A DNA stretch of 55,106 nucleotides, from contig JACZKP010000145.1 of assembly GCA_014860005.1 (NCBI GenBank), forward strand, positions 1 to 55,106, given 5' to 3'. Below, piece by piece: positions 7,683 to 15,355 of the stretch (position 1 is the stretch's first letter; every line of letters starts with the position of its first letter). The stretch comes from Verrucomicrobiota bacterium. GTDB taxonomy: Bacteria > Verrucomicrobiota > Verrucomicrobiae > Limisphaerales > UBA11358. The translations under genes were made by a program, and so were the position numbers. A model generated the notes under the pieces. It was not told the DNA's origin. It made no database searches and saw only the letters and a program-made list of their open reading frames with translations.

Positions 7683-8306
7683 TCAAACTCCAAAGAGCCG
7701 GTCACCGGCGTCGCCCAAGCCCGGCACAATGTACCCGCGCTCATTGAGTTTGCGGTCAATGGCCGCGGTAAAAATGGGCAGGCGCGGATAATGTTCGCGC
7801 ACGTGAAGGATGCCCTCGGGAGCGGCGACGAGATTGACGAGCCGGACCCGGTGACCGCCCAGTTCGGCCAGCAGATCCATCGCCGCCACTGCACTGCCAC
7901 CGGTGGCCAGCATGGGATCAATCAAGATGACTTCGAAGTCGCGCAGGTCCTTGGGCAGGCTCTTGTGATAAGACTGCGCCCGCAAAGTGGTTTCCTCCCG
8001 CTTGAGGCCGATGAAGCCCACGCGGGCGCTGGGGATCAATTGAAGGATCGAATCCAACATGCCCAGACCGGCGCGCAGCACAGGCACGAGCACGACCTCG
8101 CGACGCAGCTTAAATCCCCGCGCCGGCGAGAGTGGGGTCTGCACTGACACAGATTGCACCGCGAACGAGCGGGTGGCTTCATAAAGCATCAACGCCGCGA
8201 CTTCGCTCAACACCCGGCGAAATTCCTGGGAGCGCGTCCGTTTGTCGCGCAACCGCGTGAGGTTGTGCTGCACCAGCGGATGCGTGATGACGGTCACGCC
8301 TTTCAC
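7683..8306 (-). CDS. upp: uracil phosphoribosyltransferase
   Basis: Upp converts uracil and PRPP to UMP in pyrimidine salvage. The 207-residue protein shows ITHPLVQHNLTRLRDKRT, VPVLRAGLGMLDSILQLIP, ARVGFIGLKREETTL, the PRPP loop VILIDPMLATGGSAVAAMD, and the uracil-binding C-terminus RKLNERGYIVPGLGDAGDRL. The start is GTG at 8306 (MKGVTVITHP), only two bases after the sppA stop, so it is co-transcribed and probably coupled with sppA. Confidence 0.95.
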   Translation of the reverse strand: MKGVTVITHPLVQHNLTRLRDKRTRSQEFRRVLSEVAALMLYEATRSFAVQSVSVQTPLSPARGFKLRREVVLVPVLRAGLGMLDSILQLIPSARVGFIGLKREETTLRAQSYHKSLPKDLRDFEVILIDPMLATGGSAVAAMDLLAELGGHRVRLVNLVAAPEGILHVREHYPRLPIFTAAIDRKLNERGYIVPGLGDAGDRLFGV

Positions 8307-8308
8307 GG

Positions 8309-9439
8309 TCAGTGCGTGTAATCGGGATGAAGGAAGTAGAGCCGGCCCGTCTCGAGTTTCGGGATTTCAAAGCCGAGGTCCATCTTGACCACGCGGCTCT
8401 GGCTTTCACCAAAGATGCCAAACAGATCGCCGAAGTCGTATCGTTGGCGGTATTCAATGAGATTGGCATTGCGGATGTCGGCCAGGGTTTTGGCACGCTT
8501 GACGGCGACGTCAAAATTTCCCAGTTCATCCACAAAGCCCAGGTCGTACGCTTCCTTGCCTGAAAGAACGCGGCCATCGGCGTACTCCGACCAGTCGGAT
8601 ACCAGCGTTCGGCCTTCCGCCTCGTTCAATTCCTGGGCGCTCTTGCGTCCCTCGGCCACGACGTCTTTGAACCGGGCGTAAGTCTGGTCAATGAGCGACT
8701 GCACCATCGCGCGTTCTTCCGGCGTGATTTGTTCTGGATCCCGCGAGCCGCTCAACATGTCTTTATAGCGACCGCTCTTGTACACGTTGGGCTGCAAACC
8801 CACCTTGTTCATCAGCCCGCGATAATTCCAGGCGCTCATGATCACGCCAATGCTGCCGGTGATGGTGAGTTCATTGGCCACAATCCACTGGCACGGCGCG
8901 GAGATGTAATATCCGCCCGAGGCGGCGAGACCGCCCATGGAAACGATCACGGGCTTTCCCGATTTCTGCTGAAACTCCGCGAGGGCCTTCGCAATTTCGT
9001 CCGACGCCAGCACTTCACCGCCGGGAGAATCCACCTTGAGCAGGACCGCCTTCACTTTGCTGTCCCGACTGGCGCGCTTGAGTTGCGCCTTGATAATTTC
9101 CACGCGGCTATTCCCGCCACGATCCACCATCTGACTGCTGATGATTCCATCCACCGGCACGACGACGATCTTGTTTGCCGAGTGGTTGTTCTCCAGAAGG
9201 ACTTCATCAAGCCGGGGACCAGCGAACTGGGTGCGCACGCCTTGCACGCGGAAAAGGCTCTCAAACATCTGGCTGACGTTGATCAGCACGCTCAAGCCGA
9301 GCAACACCAGCAGCACCAGGGCGAAGATCATCCAGCCGCGGCTCTTGCGCGGGCGCGGCGCCGACGGCGGCGGCAGCACAGGCGGTGGTGGTGGTGGCAC
9401 CGGAGCCTCGAATTGCGGTGATGAAGATGTGGTGTCCAT
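8309..9439 (-). CDS. sppA: signal peptide peptidase SppA (S49 family)
   Basis: SppA is a membrane-anchored serine protease that digests cleaved signal peptides. The N-terminus is a Pro-rich cytoplasmic stretch of about 35 residues, followed by one transmembrane helix (WMIFALVLLVLLGLSVLINV, residues about 36-55). The S49 core carries the substrate segment VDSPGGEVLASDEI, the nucleophile Ser in GGLAASGGYYIS, and the probable general-base Lys in SGRYKDMLSGSRD. With 376 residues it is the short single-domain form, not the 600-residue E. coli type. ATG 9439 is the only sensible start. The stop is two bases from the upp start. Confidence 0.93.
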   Translation of the reverse strand: MDTTSSSPQFEAPVPPPPPPVLPPPSAPRPRKSRGWMIFALVLLVLLGLSVLINVSQMFESLFRVQGVRTQFAGPRLDEVLLENNHSANKIVVVPVDGIISSQMVDRGGNSRVEIIKAQLKRASRDSKVKAVLLKVDSPGGEVLASDEIAKALAEFQQKSGKPVIVSMGGLAASGGYYISAPCQWIVANELTITGSIGVIMSAWNYRGLMNKVGLQPNVYKSGRYKDMLSGSRDPEQITPEERAMVQSLIDQTYARFKDVVAEGRKSAQELNEAEGRTLVSDWSEYADGRVLSGKEAYDLGFVDELGNFDVAVKRAKTLADIRNANLIEYRQRYDFGDLFGIFGESQSRVVKMDLGFEIPKLETGRLYFLHPDYTH

Positions 9440-9537
9440 AACGCGCGGAGACTAGTCGGGAACCATATTTCGGGCAAGCCGATAACCGGTAAGAATGCGG
9501 TTTGTGTATGGGTTCACCGGTGGTGGATTGATCGGGT

Positions 9538-10425
9538 TCATTTGACCGGGACTTCCCGCCACAGCCAACGCAACGAGTCCGGCAGAATCGCCCCGCCGTG
9601 CTTGCCATTGTGCGCCCCGTCGCCGAACACAAACTGGTAAGCGTACTTGGCGAACTTTAGCGCAGCGGCCAGTTGCTGGTTGGCCAGCGGCCAGTTGCCG
9701 TGTTGGTTGTCGAGGTCGTTTGCGCCGTCCTGGAGCAGGACGCGAATGGGCTTGGGCGGCGCCTTGCGGATCAGGGCGGGATACACGTGTCCGCCGCGGA
9801 TGTTGGTGAAGCTGCCGATGTGACTCAGCACCTTGCCAAACGCGTCGGGCTGCTCCCACGCCACCGTCCAAGCGCCGATGCCGCCCGAACTCATACCGCA
9901 AATCGCCCAGCGGCTGGGGTCGGTGGCCAGATTATATTTCTTGCCGGCTTCCGGCAGGATTTTCCCCAGCAAAAACCGCGCGTATTGATCGCTCAATGTG
10001 TCGTACTCGAAGCTGCGATTGCGGCGCGCTGGCTGGCCGGTCTCCGTGGACAGGATTTCTCCGGGATTGAGGATGATGCCGAGGATCACCGGGATTTCCT
10101 TTTTGTGGATGAGATTGTCGAACACCACGGGCACGCGAAACTGGCCGTCGGCCTTCACGTAACTGCCGCCGTCCTGAAACACCATGACGCAAGCGGGGGG
10201 GACCGGATCATACTGCGCCGGAACATAGATCCAGTAATCGCGCACGGTGTCGGGAAAGACCTCCCTGGTCCACCGGTGTTGCGTGACTGTGCCGCGCGGC
10301 ACGCCCTCCTGCGCCATCGAATCCGGGCCGAGTTGGTAGTCATCAATCGCGAAGCCATTGGCCGGCAAAAACATCACCAGCAGCAGACAGACGGTCAGCG
10401 TGCGCAACGTGGAGCAAGTGGTCAT
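9538..10425 (-). CDS. secreted alpha/beta-hydrolase esterase (esterase D/Fes-like)
   Basis: A signal peptide (MTTCSTLRTLTVCLLLVMFL then PANGFA) points to export. The mature part has the esterase pattern: oxyanion region VMVFQDGGSYVK, nucleophile elbow ICGMSSGGIGAW, acid candidate in LLQDGANDLDN, and catalytic His in GDGAHNGKHGG. This matches the putative-esterase family that includes feruloyl/enterochelin-type esterases; the substrate cannot be told. At 295 residues it is a single catalytic domain. ATG 10425 is chosen since it starts the signal peptide; the in-frame upstream part lacks one. It lies 30 bases downstream of the BioF-like gene, same strand. Confidence 0.85.
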   Translation of the reverse strand: MTTCSTLRTLTVCLLLVMFLPANGFAIDDYQLGPDSMAQEGVPRGTVTQHRWTREVFPDTVRDYWIYVPAQYDPVPPACVMVFQDGGSYVKADGQFRVPVVFDNLIHKKEIPVILGIILNPGEILSTETGQPARRNRSFEYDTLSDQYARFLLGKILPEAGKKYNLATDPSRWAICGMSSGGIGAWTVAWEQPDAFGKVLSHIGSFTNIRGGHVYPALIRKAPPKPIRVLLQDGANDLDNQHGNWPLANQQLAAALKFAKYAYQFVFGDGAHNGKHGGAILPDSLRWLWREVPVK

Positions 10426-10455
10426 GGCGGAATACTTCGGATTCCCGCCCAAGTG

Positions 10456-11565
10456 TCAAAGTTGTTCTGCGGTCAGGAATGCCGTCAAGACTTCAACCAA
10501 GCGATCGAGTTGTGGGCGGGTATGTTCGCTGGAAATCACGAAGCGAAAATACCCATTGGGCGGCCCGCCGGGGTAACGGGTCAGAGGTGGCAGGATGTCC
10601 GCGGCCAGCAAACGCTTTTGGAAGGAAGCCGCTTCCGGGGCGTTGCGCGGATGCCACGAAACAATGGGGCCGGGCGCTTCCGGCACGGGCACGCCGGCTT
10701 TCCGCAAGGCGCGCTTCACATAATTGGCGTTGTCGTTCAGTCGCCGGCGCAGACTCTTGTCGCGCTGCACAATTTCGAGGGCGCGCAATGCCCCCGCCGC
10801 GAGCGGCAAGGGCAGGGGAGTGCTGCCTACAAAGAGCCGACTCCGGGCTACAAACTTCGCGCGCAGGGACCGCGAGCACAGAATGGCTCCGCCATAAACG
10901 CCGAACGCTTTGCTCAATGTGACATTCTGGACCACGCGGGCGCGGCTCACCCCGGCAACTTCAATCGCCCCCTTGCCGGTCTTGCCCACCGTGCCGCCGC
11001 CATGGGCATCGTCCACCAAAAGCAGGCCGTCGCGCGGCAGCAATTTTAGATACCCTCGCAGCGGTGCGACCGAACCATCGTGGGAAAACATACCGTCGGT
11101 CAGCACGATGGGCCGGGCGCCACGTCCACAGCGATGCAGGGTGCGTTCAAAATCTGCCACGTCCTGATGCTTGAAGTTCAGCACCGGGCATTCGAGCAAT
11201 TGCGTGGCATCTCGCAGGGCGATGTGGGCGCGTTCGTCGAGCAGCGCGTGTGAGAATTGGCCCGCCAACGATTGCGCCACCACCAGGTCGCTGACGTAGC
11301 CGGTGCTCACCAGCAGGGCGGACTCTGCTCCAAAGTATTGCGTGATCCGTTTCTCGAGTTCCTGGTAAAGCTGATGGTTGCCCGTGGTCAGGCGCGACGC
11401 GGCCACATTCAGACCGTAGCGTTGCAGTCCTTCACGAATGGCCTTGTGGACGGAAGGATGGCTGGCCAGCCGGAAATAATCGCACCCTCCAAAGTAAGAC
11501 AATTTACGGCCCCGCCAGCGTATGTAAGTGCGCTCCACCTGCTGGAGAGGTTCTGCTTCTCTCAT
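10456..11565 (-). CDS. BioF/KBL-like PLP-dependent alpha-oxoamine synthase family protein
   Basis: This is an aminotransferase fold-type I enzyme of the 8-amino-7-oxononanoate synthase / glycine C-acetyltransferase family. Seen are YFGGCDYFRLASHPSV, GLNVAASRLTTGNHQLYQEL, DGMFSHDGSVAPL, LLLVDDAHGGGTVGKTGKG and the PLP lysine in VTLSKAFGVYGGAI. The usual DxAHxxG is DDAHGGG here. At 369 residues it is slightly short. No other bio genes flank it, so biotin synthesis is only one option; ketoglycine-type or lipid condensation roles are also possible. ATG 11565 start. Confidence 0.8.
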   Translation of the reverse strand: MREAEPLQQVERTYIRWRGRKLSYFGGCDYFRLASHPSVHKAIREGLQRYGLNVAASRLTTGNHQLYQELEKRITQYFGAESALLVSTGYVSDLVVAQSLAGQFSHALLDERAHIALRDATQLLECPVLNFKHQDVADFERTLHRCGRGARPIVLTDGMFSHDGSVAPLRGYLKLLPRDGLLLVDDAHGGGTVGKTGKGAIEVAGVSRARVVQNVTLSKAFGVYGGAILCSRSLRAKFVARSRLFVGSTPLPLPLAAGALRALEIVQRDKSLRRRLNDNANYVKRALRKAGVPVPEAPGPIVSWHPRNAPEAASFQKRLLAADILPPLTRYPGGPPNGYFRFVISSEHTRPQLDRLVEVLTAFLTAEQL

Positions 11566-11629
11566 GCGTCGGCAGTCTAACAGTCTGGGCGTGGCGAGTG
11601 CGAGCTAACTCTCGCAAAGAGGCGACCGC

Positions 11630-11998
11630 TCACGGATGAAGTTCAATCGTGTCGCCCGGAGCCAGCAAAAAGTCCTCGCCCCGCAGCAGCGCCTGGGGAT
11701 CCACCGGCAGCCGCTCGCCTCTGCGGATGATCACAATCTGCCGGGGGTCGCGGCGGGAAGTGTATTCCGCCGCCACCAGCGCCTCGGCCAGCGTGAGTTC
11801 ATCCAGCCAGGGAATTTCCGGGTAACGCACGCTGCCTATGACGCGAATGCTGGTGCGGCGGGTTTCGAGCACCTGCGTCATGCCTTGTTGCTGGCCGGCG
11901 GCGAAAGCAGCCCGGGCCTTCGCCTCGGATTTGGCCCGGCTGGCACATCCGCCCGCAGCCAGGGTGACGAGTAACAATCCCAGCGGAAGAAATCTCAT
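11630..11998 (-). CDS. small lipoprotein with one SLBB-like domain
   Basis: Start ATG 11998 gives MRFLPLGLLLVTLAAGGCAS, a lipoprotein signal with lipobox AGGC. After an Ala-rich spacer the 70-residue C-terminus (RVIGSVRYPEIPWLDELTLA, later IVIIRRGERL and FLLAPGDTIELHP) follows the pattern of SLBB domains in polysaccharide export proteins: 'v.G.V..P...', 'tl.eAl..A', 'i.i.R.g', 'l.pGD.I.l'. The Poly_export domain of Wza is absent, so this is a minimal one-domain version of 122 residues. It begins 8 bases after the moaB/mog stop. The domain assignment is inferred from pattern. Confidence 0.7.
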   Translation of the reverse strand: MRFLPLGLLLVTLAAGGCASRAKSEAKARAAFAAGQQQGMTQVLETRRTSIRVIGSVRYPEIPWLDELTLAEALVAAEYTSRRDPRQIVIIRRGERLPVDPQALLRGEDFLLAPGDTIELHP

Positions 11999-12006
11999 GG
12001 CAGTAT

Positions 12007-12489
12007 TCAACAACTGGTGGGCACTTCCTGCAAGACTTCAACGCAATGTGGGATCGCGCTCGCGACGAAGCCCAGACATTCCACCGCGCCGCTCGGTTTG
12101 CCCGGCAAACATACCACCAGGGCGCGATCCACCACCGCCGCGAGGCAACGAGAGAGGATTGCGTTCTTGGTGATCTTCATGGACTCCAGCCGCATCGCTT
12201 CACCAAAACCGGGCAGTTCGCGCACCGCGATCTCGCGCACGGCTTCAGGCGTGACGTCCCGCAAGGCCACGCCCGTGCCCCCGGTGGTCAGAATAAGCTG
12301 GCAGCCTCGGGCGATTTGCTCGCGCACGGCCCGTTGAATCTCTCGCGTTTCGTCTGGAACGAGTGTTTCCGCGGTGACGTTCCAGCCATGGCCTGTCGCG
12401 GCCTGTTTCAACGCCGGTCCGCCGAGGTCGTCGTACTCACCGCGTGTGGCGCGGTCGGAAATCGTGATCAAACCCACCAGAATGTTCAT
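12007..12489 (-). CDS. molybdenum cofactor biosynthesis protein MoaB/Mog family
   Basis: Members bind or adenylate molybdopterin in cofactor synthesis. The 160-residue protein starts MNILVGLITISDRATRGEYD and has the signature LILTTGGTGVALRDVTPEAV, the GFGEAMR segment and LPGKPSGAVECLGFV near the end. The full-length adenylyltransferase motifs fit Mog as well as MoaB, and the sequence does not decide. ATG 12489 is chosen. moaC lies 12 kb away beyond the signalling cluster, on the same strand. Confidence 0.88.
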   Translation of the reverse strand: MNILVGLITISDRATRGEYDDLGGPALKQAATGHGWNVTAETLVPDETREIQRAVREQIARGCQLILTTGGTGVALRDVTPEAVREIAVRELPGFGEAMRLESMKITKNAILSRCLAAVVDRALVVCLPGKPSGAVECLGFVASAIPHCVEVLQEVPTSC

Positions 12490-12728
12490 GCTGGAAACGC
12501 ATAGCCGGAGGGCGGCCCAGTTGCAACTCACAAGAATGTGCTGTGGGCAAATGTGCGGCGGTGTGGCAGGGGCAAATTGGACTTGCCCTGGCAAAATCCC
12601 ATCCCGGCAGTTCCGCCGCCCCGGCCGTGTAGGACAAAACCGGGCAGAGTTATCAGACGAGGCCCGCTTCCGCTTGACCCAAAACTTGCTGTAATGTGTG
12701 CGACCAAAGGGTTCTATTGGGCATTGAT

Positions 12729-14759
12729 ATGTGTAAACCGCATCGAAAACCTGCGGGTGGAAGGCTTGGCGCCCCACCTGCGGAGCAAAACTGTTTGGGG
12801 CAAGGCAAGTTTTGTGTGGTCGCCATTGCGGCCATTTTTCTGGCCGCAGGGGATTGCCTCGCCGCCGCGACCGGGGTGACGGCTGCCGCTTCCGGTATCC
12901 GCGTCGCCGATTTGAGCCTCGAAGAACTGGTCGACATAACGGTGACGTCGGTTTCCAAGAAGGAACAGAAACTCAACGACGCGGCGGCGGCGGTGTTCGT
13001 GTTGAGCGGGGAAGAGCTCAGGCGTACGGGGGCGACGACCGTGGCGGATGCGCTGCGCCTGGTGCCCGGCTTGCAGGTGGCCGCGATTGATGCCAGCACC
13101 TGGGCCATCTCCGCGCGCGGCTTCAACAATCAATTTGCCAACAAACTGTTGGTGATGATTGACGGTCGCGCCGTCTATTCGCCGTTGTACTCCGGCGTAT
13201 TTTGGGATGTCCAGCAGATGTTCCTCGACGACGTGGCCCAGATCGAAGTGATCCGCGGCCCGGGCGCGACGGTCTGGGGCGCCAATGCGGTGAACGGCGT
13301 GATCAACATCTTAAGCAAGAGCGCCCGGGATACTCAGGGCAGCCTCATCTACGGCGGCGGCGGGGACGTGCATCTGGCGTTGGGGGGCGCACGCTATGGT
13401 GGCAAGGTTGGCGAAGACACCTGGTATCGCATTTACGGCAATTACCAACTCAACGACGATTTCCGGCAGGTGAATGGCCAGTCGGCCAACGACCGTTGGG
13501 ACATAGTGAAAGGTGGTTTCCGCGTTGACCATTACACGAGCAACGACGGCCAGTTGACCTGGCAGGGCGACGCCCACGCCGGCAATCTGGCTGATTACAC
13601 CGGCGACATGCATGGCTTCAATGCGCTGGGCCGCTGGACGCAACCCCTCTCTGAACGCTCCAGTTATGAGGCACAGGCCTATCTCGATCACACCTACCGG
13701 AATGATGCGCTGGCCGAAATCTCCGTGGACACTGCCGAGCTGACGTTTCAGCACACCTTCGCATTGGGTGAACGCAACGACGTCATCTGGGGGCTGGGTT
13801 ACCGGTTTACGGGCACGCGCGCGTTCAAAGCCAACAGCCCGGCGGTTACAATTCTCGATGACAACATCCCGCTTAATCTCTATAGCGCGTTCGTTCAAGA
13901 TGCCTTCCAGATCATCCCGGATCAACTCACGTTCACACTGGGCACCAAAATCGAGCATAATGATTTTACGGGGTTTGAGGTGCAGCCCAGCGCCCGGCTC
14001 GTGTTCAAGCCAACGGAAAAGCAGACTGTGTGGGCCGCCGTGTCACGCGCCGTGCGGACGCCAAGCGAACAGGAAGGCAAGGACTTCGCCGCGATAGCCG
14101 TGGGCGCACCTGTGGTCGGCCCCGGTGGTGGGCTTTATGTCCCGACCTATCTCGGCAACCCCGGAGTCGAGTCCGAAGTGCTGCTGGCTTACGAACTCGG
14201 CTATCGCATCCAGCCCAACTCTCGTATCAGCGTGGATGTGGCAGCGTTCTACAACGACTATAATGACATCATTGGGCGGCAGCCCAGCGGCTTCATCACG
14301 GCTGTTCCCGTGGGCACGCTCGCGCTGACACCGATGAACTCCCTCCGCGGCCGGTCGTATGGTGGGGAGACGGTGTTGGCGGTGGCGGCTACCGACTACT
14401 GGCGTTTGTCCGCCAGCTACTCGCTCTTGCTGCTGAATGTGCAGGGGAATCCCACCAGCGAAGTGGATTTACTTGAAGCGAACGCCCCCACACATCAGGT
14501 CGTGCTGCGTTCCTCGTACGATTTCAGCCGGCACGTCAGCCTGGACGCGCAACTCCGCTACGTGGACAACGTTGCGGCGGTCCCCGCCTATGTTACGGCC
14601 GACGTCCGTCTGGCCTGGCGGCCCACGGAGAACCTGGAGTTGTCCATCGTGGGGCAGAATCTGTTGGATTCCCATCATCCCGAGCAGGCGAGCCTCATCG
14701 GGCGGCCGATGGTTGAGGTTCCGCGCGGGTTTTACGGCAAGCTCACATGGCGATTTTAG
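12729..14759 (+). CDS. TonB-dependent receptor
   Basis: This is an outer-membrane beta-barrel receptor. A signal peptide (GKFCVVAIAAIFLAAGDCLA) is followed by 'LSLEELVDITVTSVSKKEQK', a TonB-box-like start. The plug domain has FVLSGEELRRTGATTVADAL, LRLVPGLQVAAIDASTWAIS, ARGFNNQFANKLLVMIDGR, VEVIRGPGATVWGANAVNGV-like residues and INILSKSA. The barrel ends in ...GFYGKLTWRF with a terminal Phe, as outer-membrane barrels do. At 676 residues it is a compact receptor. This plug subfamily is often found next to YfiR proteins and sensor kinases, as here. ATG 12729 is preferred to the frame opening at 12696. Its end overlaps the yfiR-like gene by 13 bases. The substrate is unknown. Confidence 0.9.
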   Translation: MCKPHRKPAGGRLGAPPAEQNCLGQGKFCVVAIAAIFLAAGDCLAAATGVTAAASGIRVADLSLEELVDITVTSVSKKEQKLNDAAAAVFVLSGEELRRTGATTVADALRLVPGLQVAAIDASTWAISARGFNNQFANKLLVMIDGRAVYSPLYSGVFWDVQQMFLDDVAQIEVIRGPGATVWGANAVNGVINILSKSARDTQGSLIYGGGGDVHLALGGARYGGKVGEDTWYRIYGNYQLNDDFRQVNGQSANDRWDIVKGGFRVDHYTSNDGQLTWQGDAHAGNLADYTGDMHGFNALGRWTQPLSERSSYEAQAYLDHTYRNDALAEISVDTAELTFQHTFALGERNDVIWGLGYRFTGTRAFKANSPAVTILDDNIPLNLYSAFVQDAFQIIPDQLTFTLGTKIEHNDFTGFEVQPSARLVFKPTEKQTVWAAVSRAVRTPSEQEGKDFAAIAVGAPVVGPGGGLYVPTYLGNPGVESEVLLAYELGYRIQPNSRISVDVAAFYNDYNDIIGRQPSGFITAVPVGTLALTPMNSLRGRSYGGETVLAVAATDYWRLSASYSLLLLNVQGNPTSEVDLLEANAPTHQVVLRSSYDFSRHVSLDAQLRYVDNVAAVPAYVTADVRLAWRPTENLELSIVGQNLLDSHHPEQASLIGRPMVEVPRGFYGKLTWRF

Positions 14760-15346
14760 ACCTCAACATGGGCTTTAACGACCAGAATCACGGTGGCGGC
14801 GCGCGGCGGCAACGGCCTTTGGTGCTGCGCATCGTGCTGGCGTTGCTCGCCGGGTCGGTGGCCGGCTTCGCGCAGGCCGCGCCGCAACCCGAGCATCAGG
14901 TCAAAGCCGCTTTCCTCTTCAACTTCCCCAAATACGTGGACTGGCCCGCCGATGCTTTTGCCGAAACGAACAGCCCGATTGTGATCGCGACCATTGGGGA
15001 AACCGGACTGGGCGACGAGTTGCGCGAATTGGTCAGCGACAAGACCGTCAATGGCCGTCCGCTCGTGTTCAAGGTCGTGGCCGAAAACTCCGCCGCCGAT
15101 TGTCACATTCTGTTTATTCCGGAGTCAGCGCGGCGGCGTGTCCCGGCGATCCTCCAAAACCTCAAGGGCGCCACTGTCCTGACCGTGGGCGAGAGTGACG
15201 ATTTTCTGGACAAGGGTGGAATCATCAATCTGGCGCGGCGCGACCACAAAATCCGCCTGGAGGTCAATCTGGCGACGGCCCGGCAAGCCGGTCTGAAGAT
15301 CAGTTCCAAACTCTTGAGCGTGGCTGACGTGGTCAAAGGCAAATAG
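14747..15346 (+). CDS. YfiR-like periplasmic protein (DUF4154)
   Basis: YfiR-family proteins sit in the periplasm and hold membrane partners inactive. The protein has a hydrophobic signal segment (LRIVLALLAGSVAGFAQAA), then the YfiR core: EHQVKAAFLFNFPKYVDWP, IVIATIGETGLGDELREL, FKVVAENSAADCHILFIPES, TVGESDDFLDKGGIINL and the end VNLATARQAGLKISSKLLSV. The length of 199 (or 192 from ATG 14768) is standard. It overlaps the receptor gene by 13 bases and lies 9 bases before the kinase with the CHASE8-like sensor, the domain that YfiR binds in YfiN. Role as an input for that kinase is inferred. Confidence 0.88.
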   Translation: MAILDLNMGFNDQNHGGGARRQRPLVLRIVLALLAGSVAGFAQAAPQPEHQVKAAFLFNFPKYVDWPADAFAETNSPIVIATIGETGLGDELRELVSDKTVNGRPLVFKVVAENSAADCHILFIPESARRRVPAILQNLKGATVLTVGESDDFLDKGGIINLARRDHKIRLEVNLATARQAGLKISSKLLSVADVVKGK

Positions 15347-15355
15347 AAAAACCTC

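Noticed and set aside
12490..12728. Riboswitch in front of the TonB receptor
   Set aside because: I looked for a cobalamin-type core and paired elements and found no recognisable conserved motif.
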